A stretch of 64,000 nucleotides of DNA, taken from positions 54,617 through 118,616 of IMG/VR virus record IMGVR_UViG_3300008448_009815; one strand, written 5' to 3'. Each line of letters begins with the position of its first letter. The first letter of the stretch is position 1. Source of the DNA: a virus. Positions 38,719 to 46,142 of the stretch are shown here, piece after piece. The translations under genes were made by a program, and so were the position numbers. Under the pieces are notes generated by a model that saw only the letters and a list, made by a program, of their open reading frames with translations, ran no database searches and was not told the origin of the DNA.

Positions 38719-39626
38719 ATGAAGTAATTTTAGGTAATGCGATTGAAGTATTACAAAGATATGAGGATAATACATTTGATTTAACTGTAACATCACCACC
38801 GTATGATAACTTAAGAACTTATAATGGAAAAATTAAGGATGAGGTTGTCTTTGAAGATGGATTTAGTTTCCCATTTGTGGAAATGGCTCGTGAGTTATAT
38901 AGAGTAACCAAGAAGGGTGGTGTTGTTATTTGGGTGGTAAATGATCAAGTAAAAAATGGTGGAGAAACTGGTAGTTCATTCAGACAAGCACTTAAATTTA
39001 AGGAGATTGGATTTACATTGTACGATACGATGATTTATCATAAGAATGGAGCCCCATTTCCTGAAACAGGTAGATACTCACAAGTATTTGAATATATGTT
39101 CGTCCTTTCAAAAGGGAAACCAAAAACGGTTAATCTATTAAAAGATAAACCAAATAGATGGGCGGGACATAGTAATTTTGGTGATCCATCAAAAAGAGAA
39201 AAAGACGGAAACCTTAAAAAGGTTGACAAGTTTGTTGTATCTGAATTCGGTACAAGGTATAATGTATGGTATGTTAATAATGGTAAAGGGTTCTCATCCA
39301 AAGACGACATTGCATTCCAACATCCTGCAATATTTCCGGAATCATTGGCTGAGGATCATATTCTATCTTGGAGTAATGAAGGTGATATAGTATTAGATCC
39401 TATGTGTGGTAGTGGAACGACATTGAAGATGGCGAAACTTAATAACAGGAATTATTTGGGTATTGACATCAATGAAGAATATGTCGATTTATCAAATCTA
39501 AGAATACAAAATATTGAACCATACACTAATGAAACACCTAATCCAAAGGTTAAATTCCTTTTATCTAAAGAAGATGCTTTATTGAAAAGAAAAAATAATA
39601 AAGAATCTAAAAATTTGTTGGATTAA
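38715..39626 (+). CDS. DNA methyltransferase, N4-cytosine type (beta class order)
   Basis: The 303-residue enzyme has motif IV TSPPYDNLRTY (SPPY at 27-30) near the N-terminus and the SAM-binding motif I DPMCGSGTT (228-236) near the C-terminus, followed by NYLGIDINEEYV. This circular order and the SPPY form are typical of beta-class N4-cytosine methylases, though some modify adenine. HPAIFPESLAEDHILSW before motif I is also characteristic. It would protect phage DNA from the upstream nuclease. The two genes share an ATGA junction. Confidence 0.86.
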   Translation: MNEVILGNAIEVLQRYEDNTFDLTVTSPPYDNLRTYNGKIKDEVVFEDGFSFPFVEMARELYRVTKKGGVVIWVVNDQVKNGGETGSSFRQALKFKEIGFTLYDTMIYHKNGAPFPETGRYSQVFEYMFVLSKGKPKTVNLLKDKPNRWAGHSNFGDPSKREKDGNLKKVDKFVVSEFGTRYNVWYVNNGKGFSSKDDIAFQHPAIFPESLAEDHILSWSNEGDIVLDPMCGSGTTLKMAKLNNRNYLGIDINEEYVDLSNLRIQNIEPYTNETPNPKVKFLLSKEDALLKRKNNKESKNLLD

Positions 39627-39644
39627 TAATTATTTGTATATTTG
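39614..39644 (+). promoter_or_regulatory. Host-type promoter (TTTG-N19-TATATTTG)
   Basis: TTTG at 39614-39617, 19 bases, then TATATTTG at 39637-39644: an exact match to the Bacteroidota housekeeping-sigma consensus TTTG-N17-23-TAnnTTTG. It overlaps the end of the methyltransferase gene and lies 13 bases before the ATG at 39658. It would drive that gene and the phage sigma factor with host polymerase. Confidence 0.78.
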
Positions 39645-39657
39645 TAAAAAAAACAAT

Positions 39658-40194
39658 ATGAGATATCTAATGTTTGTGTACGGTGAAAGTGAAACTATGG
39701 ATAGTGAAGCCTTAACCACTAAAATTGGTAAAGAAATCCAACCCATTGTAATTTCAGAACAGATAAAATACATTTATGGTGATGGTAACGCAATTTTTCA
39801 TTTTGAATCTGAGTTAAAATATGAAGAAATGTCTATGTATGTTGAGATGGTTTTTGAAGAATTAGAAGACATTATGTTTACCTTAATACCATTTAATGGT
39901 AAGATGGCAACAAATATGGGTAAGGATAGAAAAAATCACCTATTGTCTATTGATGAGGAGGATAAGATTGAGATTAATACTTTCACTGTTAGTTCTGAAG
40001 ATATTAGTAATGATGGTGCGATTTTTGATATGTTTATGGATATGATTAATCAAGGTAGTCCATTTATTATCAATAAAACAAATGAAGATGTGTGTAATAT
40101 GTCATTGGACGAACTTTTAGATAAAATCAATGACAAGGGAATAAATTCACTCACAAAGGCGGAGAAATTAAAATTGGAACAATACTCAAAATAA
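39658..40194 (+). CDS. Unknown protein with a rhomboid-tail-like C-terminus
   Basis: The 178-residue frame starts at ATG 39658, downstream of a host-type promoter whose -7 element would be transcribed through if an earlier TTG were used. The last 35 residues (MSLDELLDKINDKGINSLTK, then AEKLKLEQYSK) closely resemble the short C-terminal segment found on Bacteroidota rhomboid-family and related proteins (DUF6576-like). The rest is acidic with no motif. It sits 5 bases before the sigma gene and may act with it. Confidence 0.7.
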   Translation: MRYLMFVYGESETMDSEALTTKIGKEIQPIVISEQIKYIYGDGNAIFHFESELKYEEMSMYVEMVFEELEDIMFTLIPFNGKMATNMGKDRKNHLLSIDEEDKIEINTFTVSSEDISNDGAIFDMFMDMINQGSPFIINKTNEDVCNMSLDELLDKINDKGINSLTKAEKLKLEQYSK

Positions 40195-40199
40195 AATAT

Positions 40200-41000
40200 A
40201 TGAAGGAAAAAGGAACAGGAATGCCCATTAATCAGGATGAAATCTCTCACTACCTAAAGGATATTAGGAAGATTAAAGTTATGACACCTGAAAGGGAAAA
40301 AGAATTATCTAAACTTATGATGTCGGATACTTTAACTGACAAACAACGAAAACAAGTTGAACAGGAGTTGTTAACAGGTAATTTACGATTTGTTATTACC
40401 GTTGCAAAACAATATCAAAATCAAGGTTTGGATTTTCCTGATTTGGTTGCTGAGGGTAACTTAGGGTTATTGAAAGCAATTAAAAACTTTGATTGGAGTA
40501 AAAATTTGAGATTTATTTCATATGCCGTTTGGTGGGTTAAACAATCTATTATTCAGTCTTTAAATGACAATGCGAGAACAATTAGACTTCCTGTAAATGT
40601 TGTTCAGGAACTTCATAAAGCTAAAAAAGAAATTGAGAATAATGGAGGAAAACTATCGGATAAATTCTCATCTTTACCATCAATGATTGACTTAGATATG
40701 AATATCAATGATGAGGGAGATACATTCCTTGATATGATACCAAATATGGATGCAGACGCTCCTGATGCGGCTTTTAATACTGCGGACATTCTTAAAGAAA
40801 AATTAATCAATACACTTAGTGTTTTAGATGAAAGAGAACGAGTAATTATTGAGGATTATTTTGGACTTAGTGGAACACCAAGAACTTTGGAAGATATTGG
40901 AGGTGATTTTGGTTTAACTAAAGAACGAGTAAGACAGATTAAAGAAAGAGCTTTGAGAAGGTTACGAAATGAGAGTTCTGAATTATTTGATTATATCTAA
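40200..41000 (+). CDS. Sigma-70 family RNA polymerase sigma factor
   Basis: The 266-residue protein has the regions of a RpoD-type sigma: region 1.2 (ISHYLKDIRKIKVMTPEREK), region 2 (GNLRFVITVAKQYQNQGLDF, then DLVAEGNLGLLKAI, FISYAVWWVKQSI), linker region 3 (NARTIRLPVNVVQELHKAKK), and region 4 with the helix-turn-helix TLEDIGGDFGLTKERVRQIK. An alternative start is ATG 40221 (MPINQDE). Being complete and RpoD-like, it differs from the small T4 late sigma gp55. It likely redirects host core polymerase to phage promoters; TATTTATA is the best candidate target in this window. Confidence 0.92.
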   Translation: MKEKGTGMPINQDEISHYLKDIRKIKVMTPEREKELSKLMMSDTLTDKQRKQVEQELLTGNLRFVITVAKQYQNQGLDFPDLVAEGNLGLLKAIKNFDWSKNLRFISYAVWWVKQSIIQSLNDNARTIRLPVNVVQELHKAKKEIENNGGKLSDKFSSLPSMIDLDMNINDEGDTFLDMIPNMDADAPDAAFNTADILKEKLINTLSVLDERERVIIEDYFGLSGTPRTLEDIGGDFGLTKERVRQIKERALRRLRNESSELFDYI

Positions 41001-41020
41001 ATAATTTTCTATACTTTTTG

Positions 41021-41051
41021 TTTGGTGGTTTAAAAAAGATCATTACATTTG
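41021..41051 (+). promoter_or_regulatory. Host-type promoter (TTTG-N19-TACATTTG)
   Basis: TTTG at 41021-41024, 19 bases, then TACATTTG at 41044-41051, an exact Bacteroidota consensus. It lies between the sigma gene and the ATG at 41075. Confidence 0.8.
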
Positions 41052-41074
41052 TAATGTATCTAAAACGAAATATT

Positions 41075-41521
41075 ATGACAAACGACATCATCAAAGTAAA
41101 CGAAGGAACATTATCAGGAGACGTATTCTACGGATCATTCAACACCACAGTAAAAGGTAAAAGAATTTCAGTTTCGGTTTCAAACCACCTTAAAGATGCG
41201 GACAAAGAATACGAATTCCGTATCGCAAATAAATGTCAGGCAGGATTCATCAATATCCACGACACTAAAGGAACTGCGGCGAGTGTTATTCGTGGATACC
41301 AAAAAAACTCATTGGTTAATATCCAAGCAAAAAATGAGTACGGACAGTGGATGAATGTTTACACAATTAAAGGTGGTAAGTGGTACTCAATCGACAAAGG
41401 GTTCTTGGATGTGTTAACTGTTGGGACAATGAGAGAGTCATTCCCTGATATGTGTGACATGGAACTTTGGGGTAGAATGGGAGCAAAAACTTGGGCAGAC
41501 AAATCATTTAAACAAAACTAA
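41075..41521 (+). CDS. Unknown protein behind a host-type promoter
   Basis: The 148-residue frame begins at ATG 41075, 23 bases after the promoter -7 box; an upstream TTG at 41018 lies before the promoter and is rejected. The protein (TNDIIKVNEGTLSGDVFYGS) is beta-rich, basic and soluble. The gene uses more C-ending and CGN codons than its neighbours, as does the DUF932 gene at 54935, which may reflect strong early expression. A G/C-rich hairpin follows the stop. Function unknown. Confidence 0.76.
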   Translation: MTNDIIKVNEGTLSGDVFYGSFNTTVKGKRISVSVSNHLKDADKEYEFRIANKCQAGFINIHDTKGTAASVIRGYQKNSLVNIQAKNEYGQWMNVYTIKGGKWYSIDKGFLDVLTVGTMRESFPDMCDMELWGRMGAKTWADKSFKQN

Positions 41522-41526
41522 AAAAA

Positions 41527-41546
41527 TGGGGGGGTATAACCCCCCA
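41527..41546. other. G/C-rich hairpin after the gene at 41075
   Basis: tgggggg (41527-41533) pairs with cccccca (41540-41546). On the + strand there is no T-run after it. On the minus strand it is followed by seven Ts, so as an intrinsic terminator it points against the gene direction. It may instead protect the 3' end of the + transcript. Confidence 0.6.
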
Positions 41547-41586
41547 CATACACAAAAACAACCTTATTGGGAAATTAAAAAATAAT

Positions 41587-42033
41587 ATGGGAAGCGTAAT
41601 TGATTATATTGAATGTACAAATTGTAAACACGAAGCGTTTAGTGACTTCTATTACAAAACAGGGGAACAATATGTAAGTTGTAATAACTGTGGGTATCAC
41701 TACTCACAAACATTCCAAAGGGACGGTACCGGAAGGTTCATCACCAAAGACGGAAGTGATGATTATCATTTTGAAAATCTGATTATGAATGTTTCGGAAC
41801 TTAAAAATCCTTATGGTGCGTACAGAATAAAGACATATCATTCACCAGCAACACAGTGTGGTTCTTTTGAGAATGAAGAACAGTGTAACGAGTTTAAGAA
41901 AAGTATTATGGATGATGTTGAAATTGAATTTGCGTCGGTATCCAGGTTTATTAACGAGGAAATTGTTGTTGAGACAATAATTGATAATGGACCTGAAGTT
42001 GATTCTTCTGGATTTACAATTGAGGATCGTTAA
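41587..42033 (+). CDS. Zinc-knuckle protein, unknown
   Basis: The 148-residue protein has two CxxC motifs near the N-terminus, CTNCKHEAF (residues 10-13) and CNNCGYHYS (33-36), forming a probable zinc ribbon, followed by a mixed alpha-beta region (NPYGAYRIKTYHSPATQCGS). It has no close recognised family. The transcript ends at a strong terminator 28 bases downstream. Confidence 0.7.
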   Translation: MGSVIDYIECTNCKHEAFSDFYYKTGEQYVSCNNCGYHYSQTFQRDGTGRFITKDGSDDYHFENLIMNVSELKNPYGAYRIKTYHSPATQCGSFENEEQCNEFKKSIMDDVEIEFASVSRFINEEIVVETIIDNGPEVDSSGFTIEDR

Positions 42034-42060
42034 TTTAAAATAACAGCCCTATCATATATG

Positions 42061-42088
42061 AACCCCCACCTAAAATGGGGGTTTTTCT
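42061..42088 (+). terminator. Rho-independent terminator
   Basis: An 8-bp stem (aaccccca at 42061-42068, tgggggtt at 42076-42083) with a 7-base loop is followed by TTTCTTT. It closes the early block before the lysis/virion block. Confidence 0.86.
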
Positions 42089-42098
42089 TTATCTTTTA

Positions 42099-42106
42099 TA
42101 TTTATT
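42099..42106 (+). promoter_or_regulatory. Late-type motif TATTTATT
   Basis: TATTTATT lies 10 bases after the terminator and 17 bases before the ATG at 42124. It is the same variant as at 850 and 46121. Confidence 0.5.
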
Positions 42107-42123
42107 AGGTATAGTTTAATAAT

Positions 42124-43212
42124 ATGAAAGAAAAATTTTTACCTTGGTTTTTATTATTTTGTGCGATAGGTTTATCGGGAACTGCTGCCTATTATAGTGT
42201 TGTTGGATTATCAATTGTTTTTATTGGCGTTGCAATACCAGTAATAATAATGGGTTCATTTTTGGAGATATCAAAAATTGCTATTGCAACATATCTTCAT
42301 GACAAATGGAAGGAAACATATGGCGCGTTGAAGATATACATGACGATTGCATTGGTGACTTTATCAATTATAACCTCTTTAGGGATTTATGGATTATTGA
42401 GTACAGGGTTTCAGGGAAACATTGCAAAACTTGAAATAAATGAGAAAAAAGTCAAAAATGTTGAAGTTAAAAAGAAACGATTTGAAGAAATAAAAGACGA
42501 ACTCTCTAAAGAAAAAACAATTCTTAATGGGGATATAACAAAGTTGAGAGACGGACTTTCAAATAACACCACCACACAATCTGTGGACGGTAGAACTGGA
42601 CAAGTAGTTACAAGAGCAAATAATGCGAATAGACGATCATTTGAGACACAACTATCACAAGCACAAGTTAGAAGAGACACTATCGCAAAACGAATTGATT
42701 CAATGAATGATAGTATTACTAAACTTGACATTGAAATTTTAGATATGGAATCTCAAGAAATATCTGGTAGTGAACTTGGGGCTATTAAGTATGTAAGTGA
42801 ACTTCTTGATTGGGAAATTAAAAGGACTGCAAATTTATTTATTTTAATTTTAATATTTGTATTCGATCCTTTAGCAATCACATTGGTTATTGCAACAAAC
42901 CAAGCATTTAAGTCAAGAAGAAAAGAAGAAGACACCCCCCAAGTACCCATTAACTACCCTCCAAGTACCCCCCAAGTTAATGATACCGATGAACTACCGA
43001 TGAACTACCGATCAACTACCGATCAAGTCAATGAGTATAGTTTTATTGATTATGATATATCCAAGGAGTTATCAGATGATATTGAAAATGATACGCCAAA
43101 ACCATCATCCCCTGATTTAGTTGTTGATGAATTGTTTGATACAATTGATAAATATGAATTAGATATTAATGAAGTAAAAAATAAAAAAAGATTAGTATAT
43201 AAAAAAGAATGA
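42124..43212 (+). CDS. Membrane protein with periplasmic coiled coil
   Basis: The 362-residue protein has three N-terminal hydrophobic helices (residues about 8-25, 28-45 with IVFIGVAIPVIIMGSFLEIS, 73-95), a charged coiled-coil region at about 97-220, and a fourth helix near 238-258 (LFILILIFVFDPLAITLVIA). The cytoplasm-like C-terminus contains short repeats (QVPINYPPSTPQVN). It stands first in an operon with the amidase and spanin-like genes, so a role in lysis or superinfection control is possible. It is much larger than known holins. Confidence 0.72.
   Translation: MKEKFLPWFLLFCAIGLSGTAAYYSVVGLSIVFIGVAIPVIIMGSFLEISKIAIATYLHDKWKETYGALKIYMTIALVTLSIITSLGIYGLLSTGFQGNIAKLEINEKKVKNVEVKKKRFEEIKDELSKEKTILNGDITKLRDGLSNNTTTQSVDGRTGQVVTRANNANRRSFETQLSQAQVRRDTIAKRIDSMNDSITKLDIEILDMESQEISGSELGAIKYVSELLDWEIKRTANLFILILIFVFDPLAITLVIATNQAFKSRRKEEDTPQVPINYPPSTPQVNDTDELPMNYRSTTDQVNEYSFIDYDISKELSDDIENDTPKPSSPDLVVDELFDTIDKYELDINEVKNKKRLVYKKE
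42987..43026 (+). repeat. 11-bp tandem repeat within the membrane-protein gene
   Basis: Three copies of an 11-base unit, cgatgaactac, cgatgaactac and cgatcaactac, lie at 42987-43019, followed by a partial fourth (cgatcaa). Because 11 is not a multiple of three, gain or loss of a unit would shift the reading frame in the C-terminal tail. Confidence 0.8.
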
Positions 43213-43805
43213 TTGATGTTGTAAAATACGGAGAATTTAAACCGACGGGAAAACAAAAGAAGAAAAAACAAATAATTTTATCTCATACATCTAGAGATGT
43301 TAAAAACTATTTAATGTCTTTAAAGTACCGATATAACGGAAAATACGACAAAGTTCCAAATTATATTGTTAACCGAGAAGGTAAAATTTTAAAACTTCTA
43401 AATGATAATGAACACTCTAATTATTTTTCAGAACCCAATATAAATAGGAACTCAATCATAGTATGTTTAGAGAATTTAGGATGGATGGAAAAAGAACCAT
43501 TAAAAAATTCACACATTAATTGGATTGGTAATATTTATAAGGAGAAGATATATGAAAAAAAGTGGAGAGATTACTTTTTTTGGCAACCATATACTGAAAT
43601 TCAGATAGAAAAAACTGCCGAATTATGTAATCATTTAATGAAAGAACTCTCTATAACAAAAGAATGTATCGGACATAATACTAAAATAAATGGTGTTGAA
43701 AGATATGAAGGTATTGTGACTAAAAGTAATTTTGATAGTGAATTTACTGATGTTAGTCCGGCTTTTAATTTTGAACAATTTATAAAGCTAATTGAAAATG
43801 AATAA
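43209..43805 (+). CDS. Endolysin, N-acetylmuramoyl-L-alanine amidase type
   Basis: The 198-residue protein fits the amidase-2 fold: ILSHTSRD with zinc ligand H26, YIVNREGKILKLL, NRNSIIVCLENLG, and IGHNTKI with H155, then FTDVSPAFNF with D181 in the place of the usual DPGxxF. It cleaves the bond between muramic acid and the stem peptide. It has no signal peptide, so it needs a holin or a partner for export. It overlaps the membrane protein upstream by 4 bases. Confidence 0.8.
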   Translation: MIDVVKYGEFKPTGKQKKKKQIILSHTSRDVKNYLMSLKYRYNGKYDKVPNYIVNREGKILKLLNDNEHSNYFSEPNINRNSIIVCLENLGWMEKEPLKNSHINWIGNIYKEKIYEKKWRDYFFWQPYTEIQIEKTAELCNHLMKELSITKECIGHNTKINGVERYEGIVTKSNFDSEFTDVSPAFNFEQFIKLIENE

Positions 43806-44412
43806 TTACGAGGAACTAAAAAAATTATTAGAATCATCAAGAAGATTACTTGGGGGGGATTTATTAAACGAAGAGTCTAATAGAATTAGAAAAAGTTATG
43901 GTATGATAACTGAACAGTCTAACCCAACAACTGATATAACAAAAAAAATTAATCCATTAGGGGACTCAGAAGAAGAAATTGAATATGAGACTGCTGATAG
44001 CGGTGAAGAAGAAACAGAGAGTAAACCTGAAAAGAAAAAAGCATATAGAATTTCGGGCGGAATTTTAGTTCTTCATGGAACAGATAGTACTGATATACAA
44101 TTAACAACCGATGATAAAATCGCATTCCAAGAAAGTATGGATGAGTTTGTTGCGGAAGTGGCGGAAATTGTGGACTTCAATAAACTAAATGTTTATGAAA
44201 ATAATGTAGAATGGTCAGGTAAAATTACAGAATTGGATCTTGAGTTCTTCTTCTCAATTGGTGAAACTAAAGGGGTATACATAAATGGTACTATGATTAA
44301 GTTGGATGATGAATTCTTAGAATTTGTTAATAAACTACAAACATACTACGAGAAATTTAAATCTAAGTGGTCTAAAGTGATTGCATCAAAAAAGAAAACA
44401 CCTGAAAAATGA
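43798..44412 (+). CDS. Candidate virion protein with acidic N-terminal leader
   Basis: The 204-residue frame starts at ATG 43798, overlapping the amidase stop. It begins MNNYEELKKLLESSRRLLGG and then DLLNEES; both LLE and LNE match the (I/L)xE cleavage rule of T4-type prohead protease, so the N-terminus could be a capsid-targeting leader. A Glu-rich linker (residues 55-80) precedes an alpha-beta domain containing RISGGILVLHGTDSTDIQLT. The assignment as a virion protein is inference. Confidence 0.66.
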   Translation: MNNYEELKKLLESSRRLLGGDLLNEESNRIRKSYGMITEQSNPTTDITKKINPLGDSEEEIEYETADSGEEETESKPEKKKAYRISGGILVLHGTDSTDIQLTTDDKIAFQESMDEFVAEVAEIVDFNKLNVYENNVEWSGKITELDLEFFFSIGETKGVYINGTMIKLDDEFLEFVNKLQTYYEKFKSKWSKVIASKKKTPEK

Positions 44413-44762
44413 AACAATTCTTAAATACCAATTTTAAATACATCCTATTTGTTGGGGTTGGATTATTTGTTATGTACTTTATGGTTTATTTATTTACACC
44501 AAAACCTGAAATGTCAGAATTAGATAAATATAAATTAGAACAATTAGATAAAGACATTGACTCAATTTTAAAAAAACAACAACTGCTTGATAAAAGAATC
44601 TTAGAATATAAGACAGAACTAAGTAAGATTGACTCAACAATTGCACAAGTCAGAAACCAAAAAACTATAATAAAAGAATATTATAAAGAAAAAGGTGAAG
44701 AAATAACAGGAATGAAACCATCTCAAATTGACAGTTTATTCCATAAAAGATATAAGTATTAA
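44409..44762 (+). CDS. Spanin-like protein, N-terminal membrane anchor and coiled coil
   Basis: The 117-residue protein has one N-terminal transmembrane helix (YILFVGVGLFVMYFMVYLF), then a long charged coiled coil through residue 110. This is the layout of an inner-membrane spanin (Rz-like). Its stop is one base before the ATG of the next gene, another periplasmic coiled-coil protein, like an Rz-Rz1 pair. The family is recognised only by architecture and location beside the amidase. Confidence 0.68.
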   Translation: MKQFLNTNFKYILFVGVGLFVMYFMVYLFTPKPEMSELDKYKLEQLDKDIDSILKKQQLLDKRILEYKTELSKIDSTIAQVRNQKTIIKEYYKEKGEEITGMKPSQIDSLFHKRYKY

Positions 44763-44763
44763 G

Positions 44764-45171
44764 ATGAAAAATTTATTAATTACATTATTGTTATTCGTTC
44801 CATTGTTATCATTTGGACAAGTTAAAAAGGACACAACACAGATTTGTTTCCCATATAGTGTTGGAAAACAAATTGCGTTAGATTTAAATAAATTAGATCA
44901 GTTAACTGAAGTACTTAAATTAACTGAAACAGAACTTAAAGAAACTCAAAACAAAGTAAGTGTTCAAAACGATATTATCACTACAATGGAACTTAAAGAA
45001 GATAATTATGAGTTACAAATTCAAAAGGAACAAGAAAAATTTGGAATTGTTGAAGAACAAAATGAAGGATTAAGAAAAGATATTAAAAAAATTAAAACCA
45101 AAAATACAGTTATTGAAATTGTTGGAGGGGCGATAATTGGTGCATTAACCTATATACTTATTTTTAAATAA
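44764..45171 (+). CDS. Exported coiled-coil protein with C-terminal membrane helix
   Basis: The 135-residue reading starts at ATG 44764, giving a typical signal peptide (MKNLLITLLLFVPLLSFGQV; cleavage likely near SFG|Q). Residues 35-105 are a coiled coil and the C-terminus ends in a hydrophobic helix (GGAIIGALTYILIFK). An earlier frame opening at 44728 would bury the signal peptide and overlap the previous gene. With its partner upstream it may form a spanin-like link between membranes during lysis. Confidence 0.7.
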   Translation: MKNLLITLLLFVPLLSFGQVKKDTTQICFPYSVGKQIALDLNKLDQLTEVLKLTETELKETQNKVSVQNDIITTMELKEDNYELQIQKEQEKFGIVEEQNEGLRKDIKKIKTKNTVIEIVGGAIIGALTYILIFK

Positions 45172-45416
45172 TGGCACTATCACAAACAGATAAAAGAGAA
45201 ATTGAAACATTGGTTAGAAAAGAGATTAAAGATTTCTTAGGATCAACTACTGTGAAACAGTTTGAAGATAAACTGTTAGATAGAATTTCCAAAGAAATGA
45301 AGAGAGGTAAACTAGAAAAAGATGTAAAAGACTTAATAATAAAATCATTCAGAGAATTCTATACGATAATGTATCAACAAAGAAGTTTCTGGGAATCAAA
45401 ATTCAGAAGTGCGTAA
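45171..45416 (+). CDS. Small helical protein, unknown
   Basis: The 81-residue, strongly helical and basic protein (ALSQTDKREIETLVRKEIKD) is TAATG-coupled on both sides. It has heptad-like spacing and no membrane segment. It may be a small virion or assembly protein, judged only by its operon position. Confidence 0.66.
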   Translation: MALSQTDKREIETLVRKEIKDFLGSTTVKQFEDKLLDRISKEMKRGKLEKDVKDLIIKSFREFYTIMYQQRSFWESKFRSA

Positions 45417-46117
45417 TGGAAAACCTAACCGACTTATTTAAAAAACAATTCAACCAAGAAGCCAATATGATTGGATTGACAGGTATTGATCAAGCAAAAG
45501 CGAGAAAAGAATTTACTGAAAATAAAAAGTCGGAAGATGATGATATTAGAAATAAATCAAAAGATTATCTTAAAGATGGTGTTGATTTATCCGACATTAT
45601 GAAATTAGTTAAAAATAAAAAATTAACTAATAATAAAATCAAAGGTGAAATAAGAAAATTATTAAAGAAACCTGAAGAACTTAAAGATTTCTTAAAATCT
45701 TTAATTAGTAAAGATAAGACTGAAACTAAAGAGGCAACAGGAACTGGAAGTTCGGGATCTGATATAACAACACCATTGTTTTCAGGTGAAGAACCCAAAA
45801 AAGTTGAAGCCACAGAAACCGCGTCTTCAGGTTATGGAGTTGGTGCGTATGAAGGACCTAGTATTTGGGCAAAAACCACAAGTAAGAAGAATTGGAAACC
45901 ATCAAGGAAGACACAGATACCAGGAGGAAAATTCGTTCAGGTTAAAAAAAAATGTAAACGATTTCCCTATTGTAATCAGGGAGATATTAAGGCTCTTAAT
46001 ATATTTGAAAACGAAACTGTTAAAAATGTTATTGAGAAAGTAAGTAACACCTATAACTTACACGAGGAACATATAAAAGACATTATTTTATATGAGTTAA
46101 GAAAAACAAACAAATAA
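45416..46117 (+). CDS. Candidate virion protein with a flexible Ser-Gly-Glu middle
   Basis: The 233-residue product has a lysine-rich helical N-terminal half, a flexible region (residues about 108-145, with ATGTGSSGSDITTPLFSGEE), and a C-terminal part with KKKCKRFPYCNQGDIKALNI and a helical end. The Cys pair in CKRFPYC may bind metal or form a bond. No family recognised; it lies between the lysis genes and a candidate virion protein. Confidence 0.66.
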   Translation: MENLTDLFKKQFNQEANMIGLTGIDQAKARKEFTENKKSEDDDIRNKSKDYLKDGVDLSDIMKLVKNKKLTNNKIKGEIRKLLKKPEELKDFLKSLISKDKTETKEATGTGSSGSDITTPLFSGEEPKKVEATETASSGYGVGAYEGPSIWAKTTSKKNWKPSRKTQIPGGKFVQVKKKCKRFPYCNQGDIKALNIFENETVKNVIEKVSNTYNLHEEHIKDIILYELRKTNK

Positions 46118-46120
46118 CGA

Positions 46121-46128
46121 TATTTATT
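46121..46128 (+). promoter_or_regulatory. Late-type motif TATTTATT
   Basis: TATTTATT lies 14 bases before the ATG at 46143 in a 25-base gap, matching the spacing at 3216 and 18768. Confidence 0.5.
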
Positions 46129-46142
46129 ATAAAAACACAATT

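Noticed and set aside
44728-44763. Upstream start for the exported coiled-coil protein
   Set aside because: It would put 12 polar residues before a clear signal peptide and overlap the preceding gene by 35 bases.
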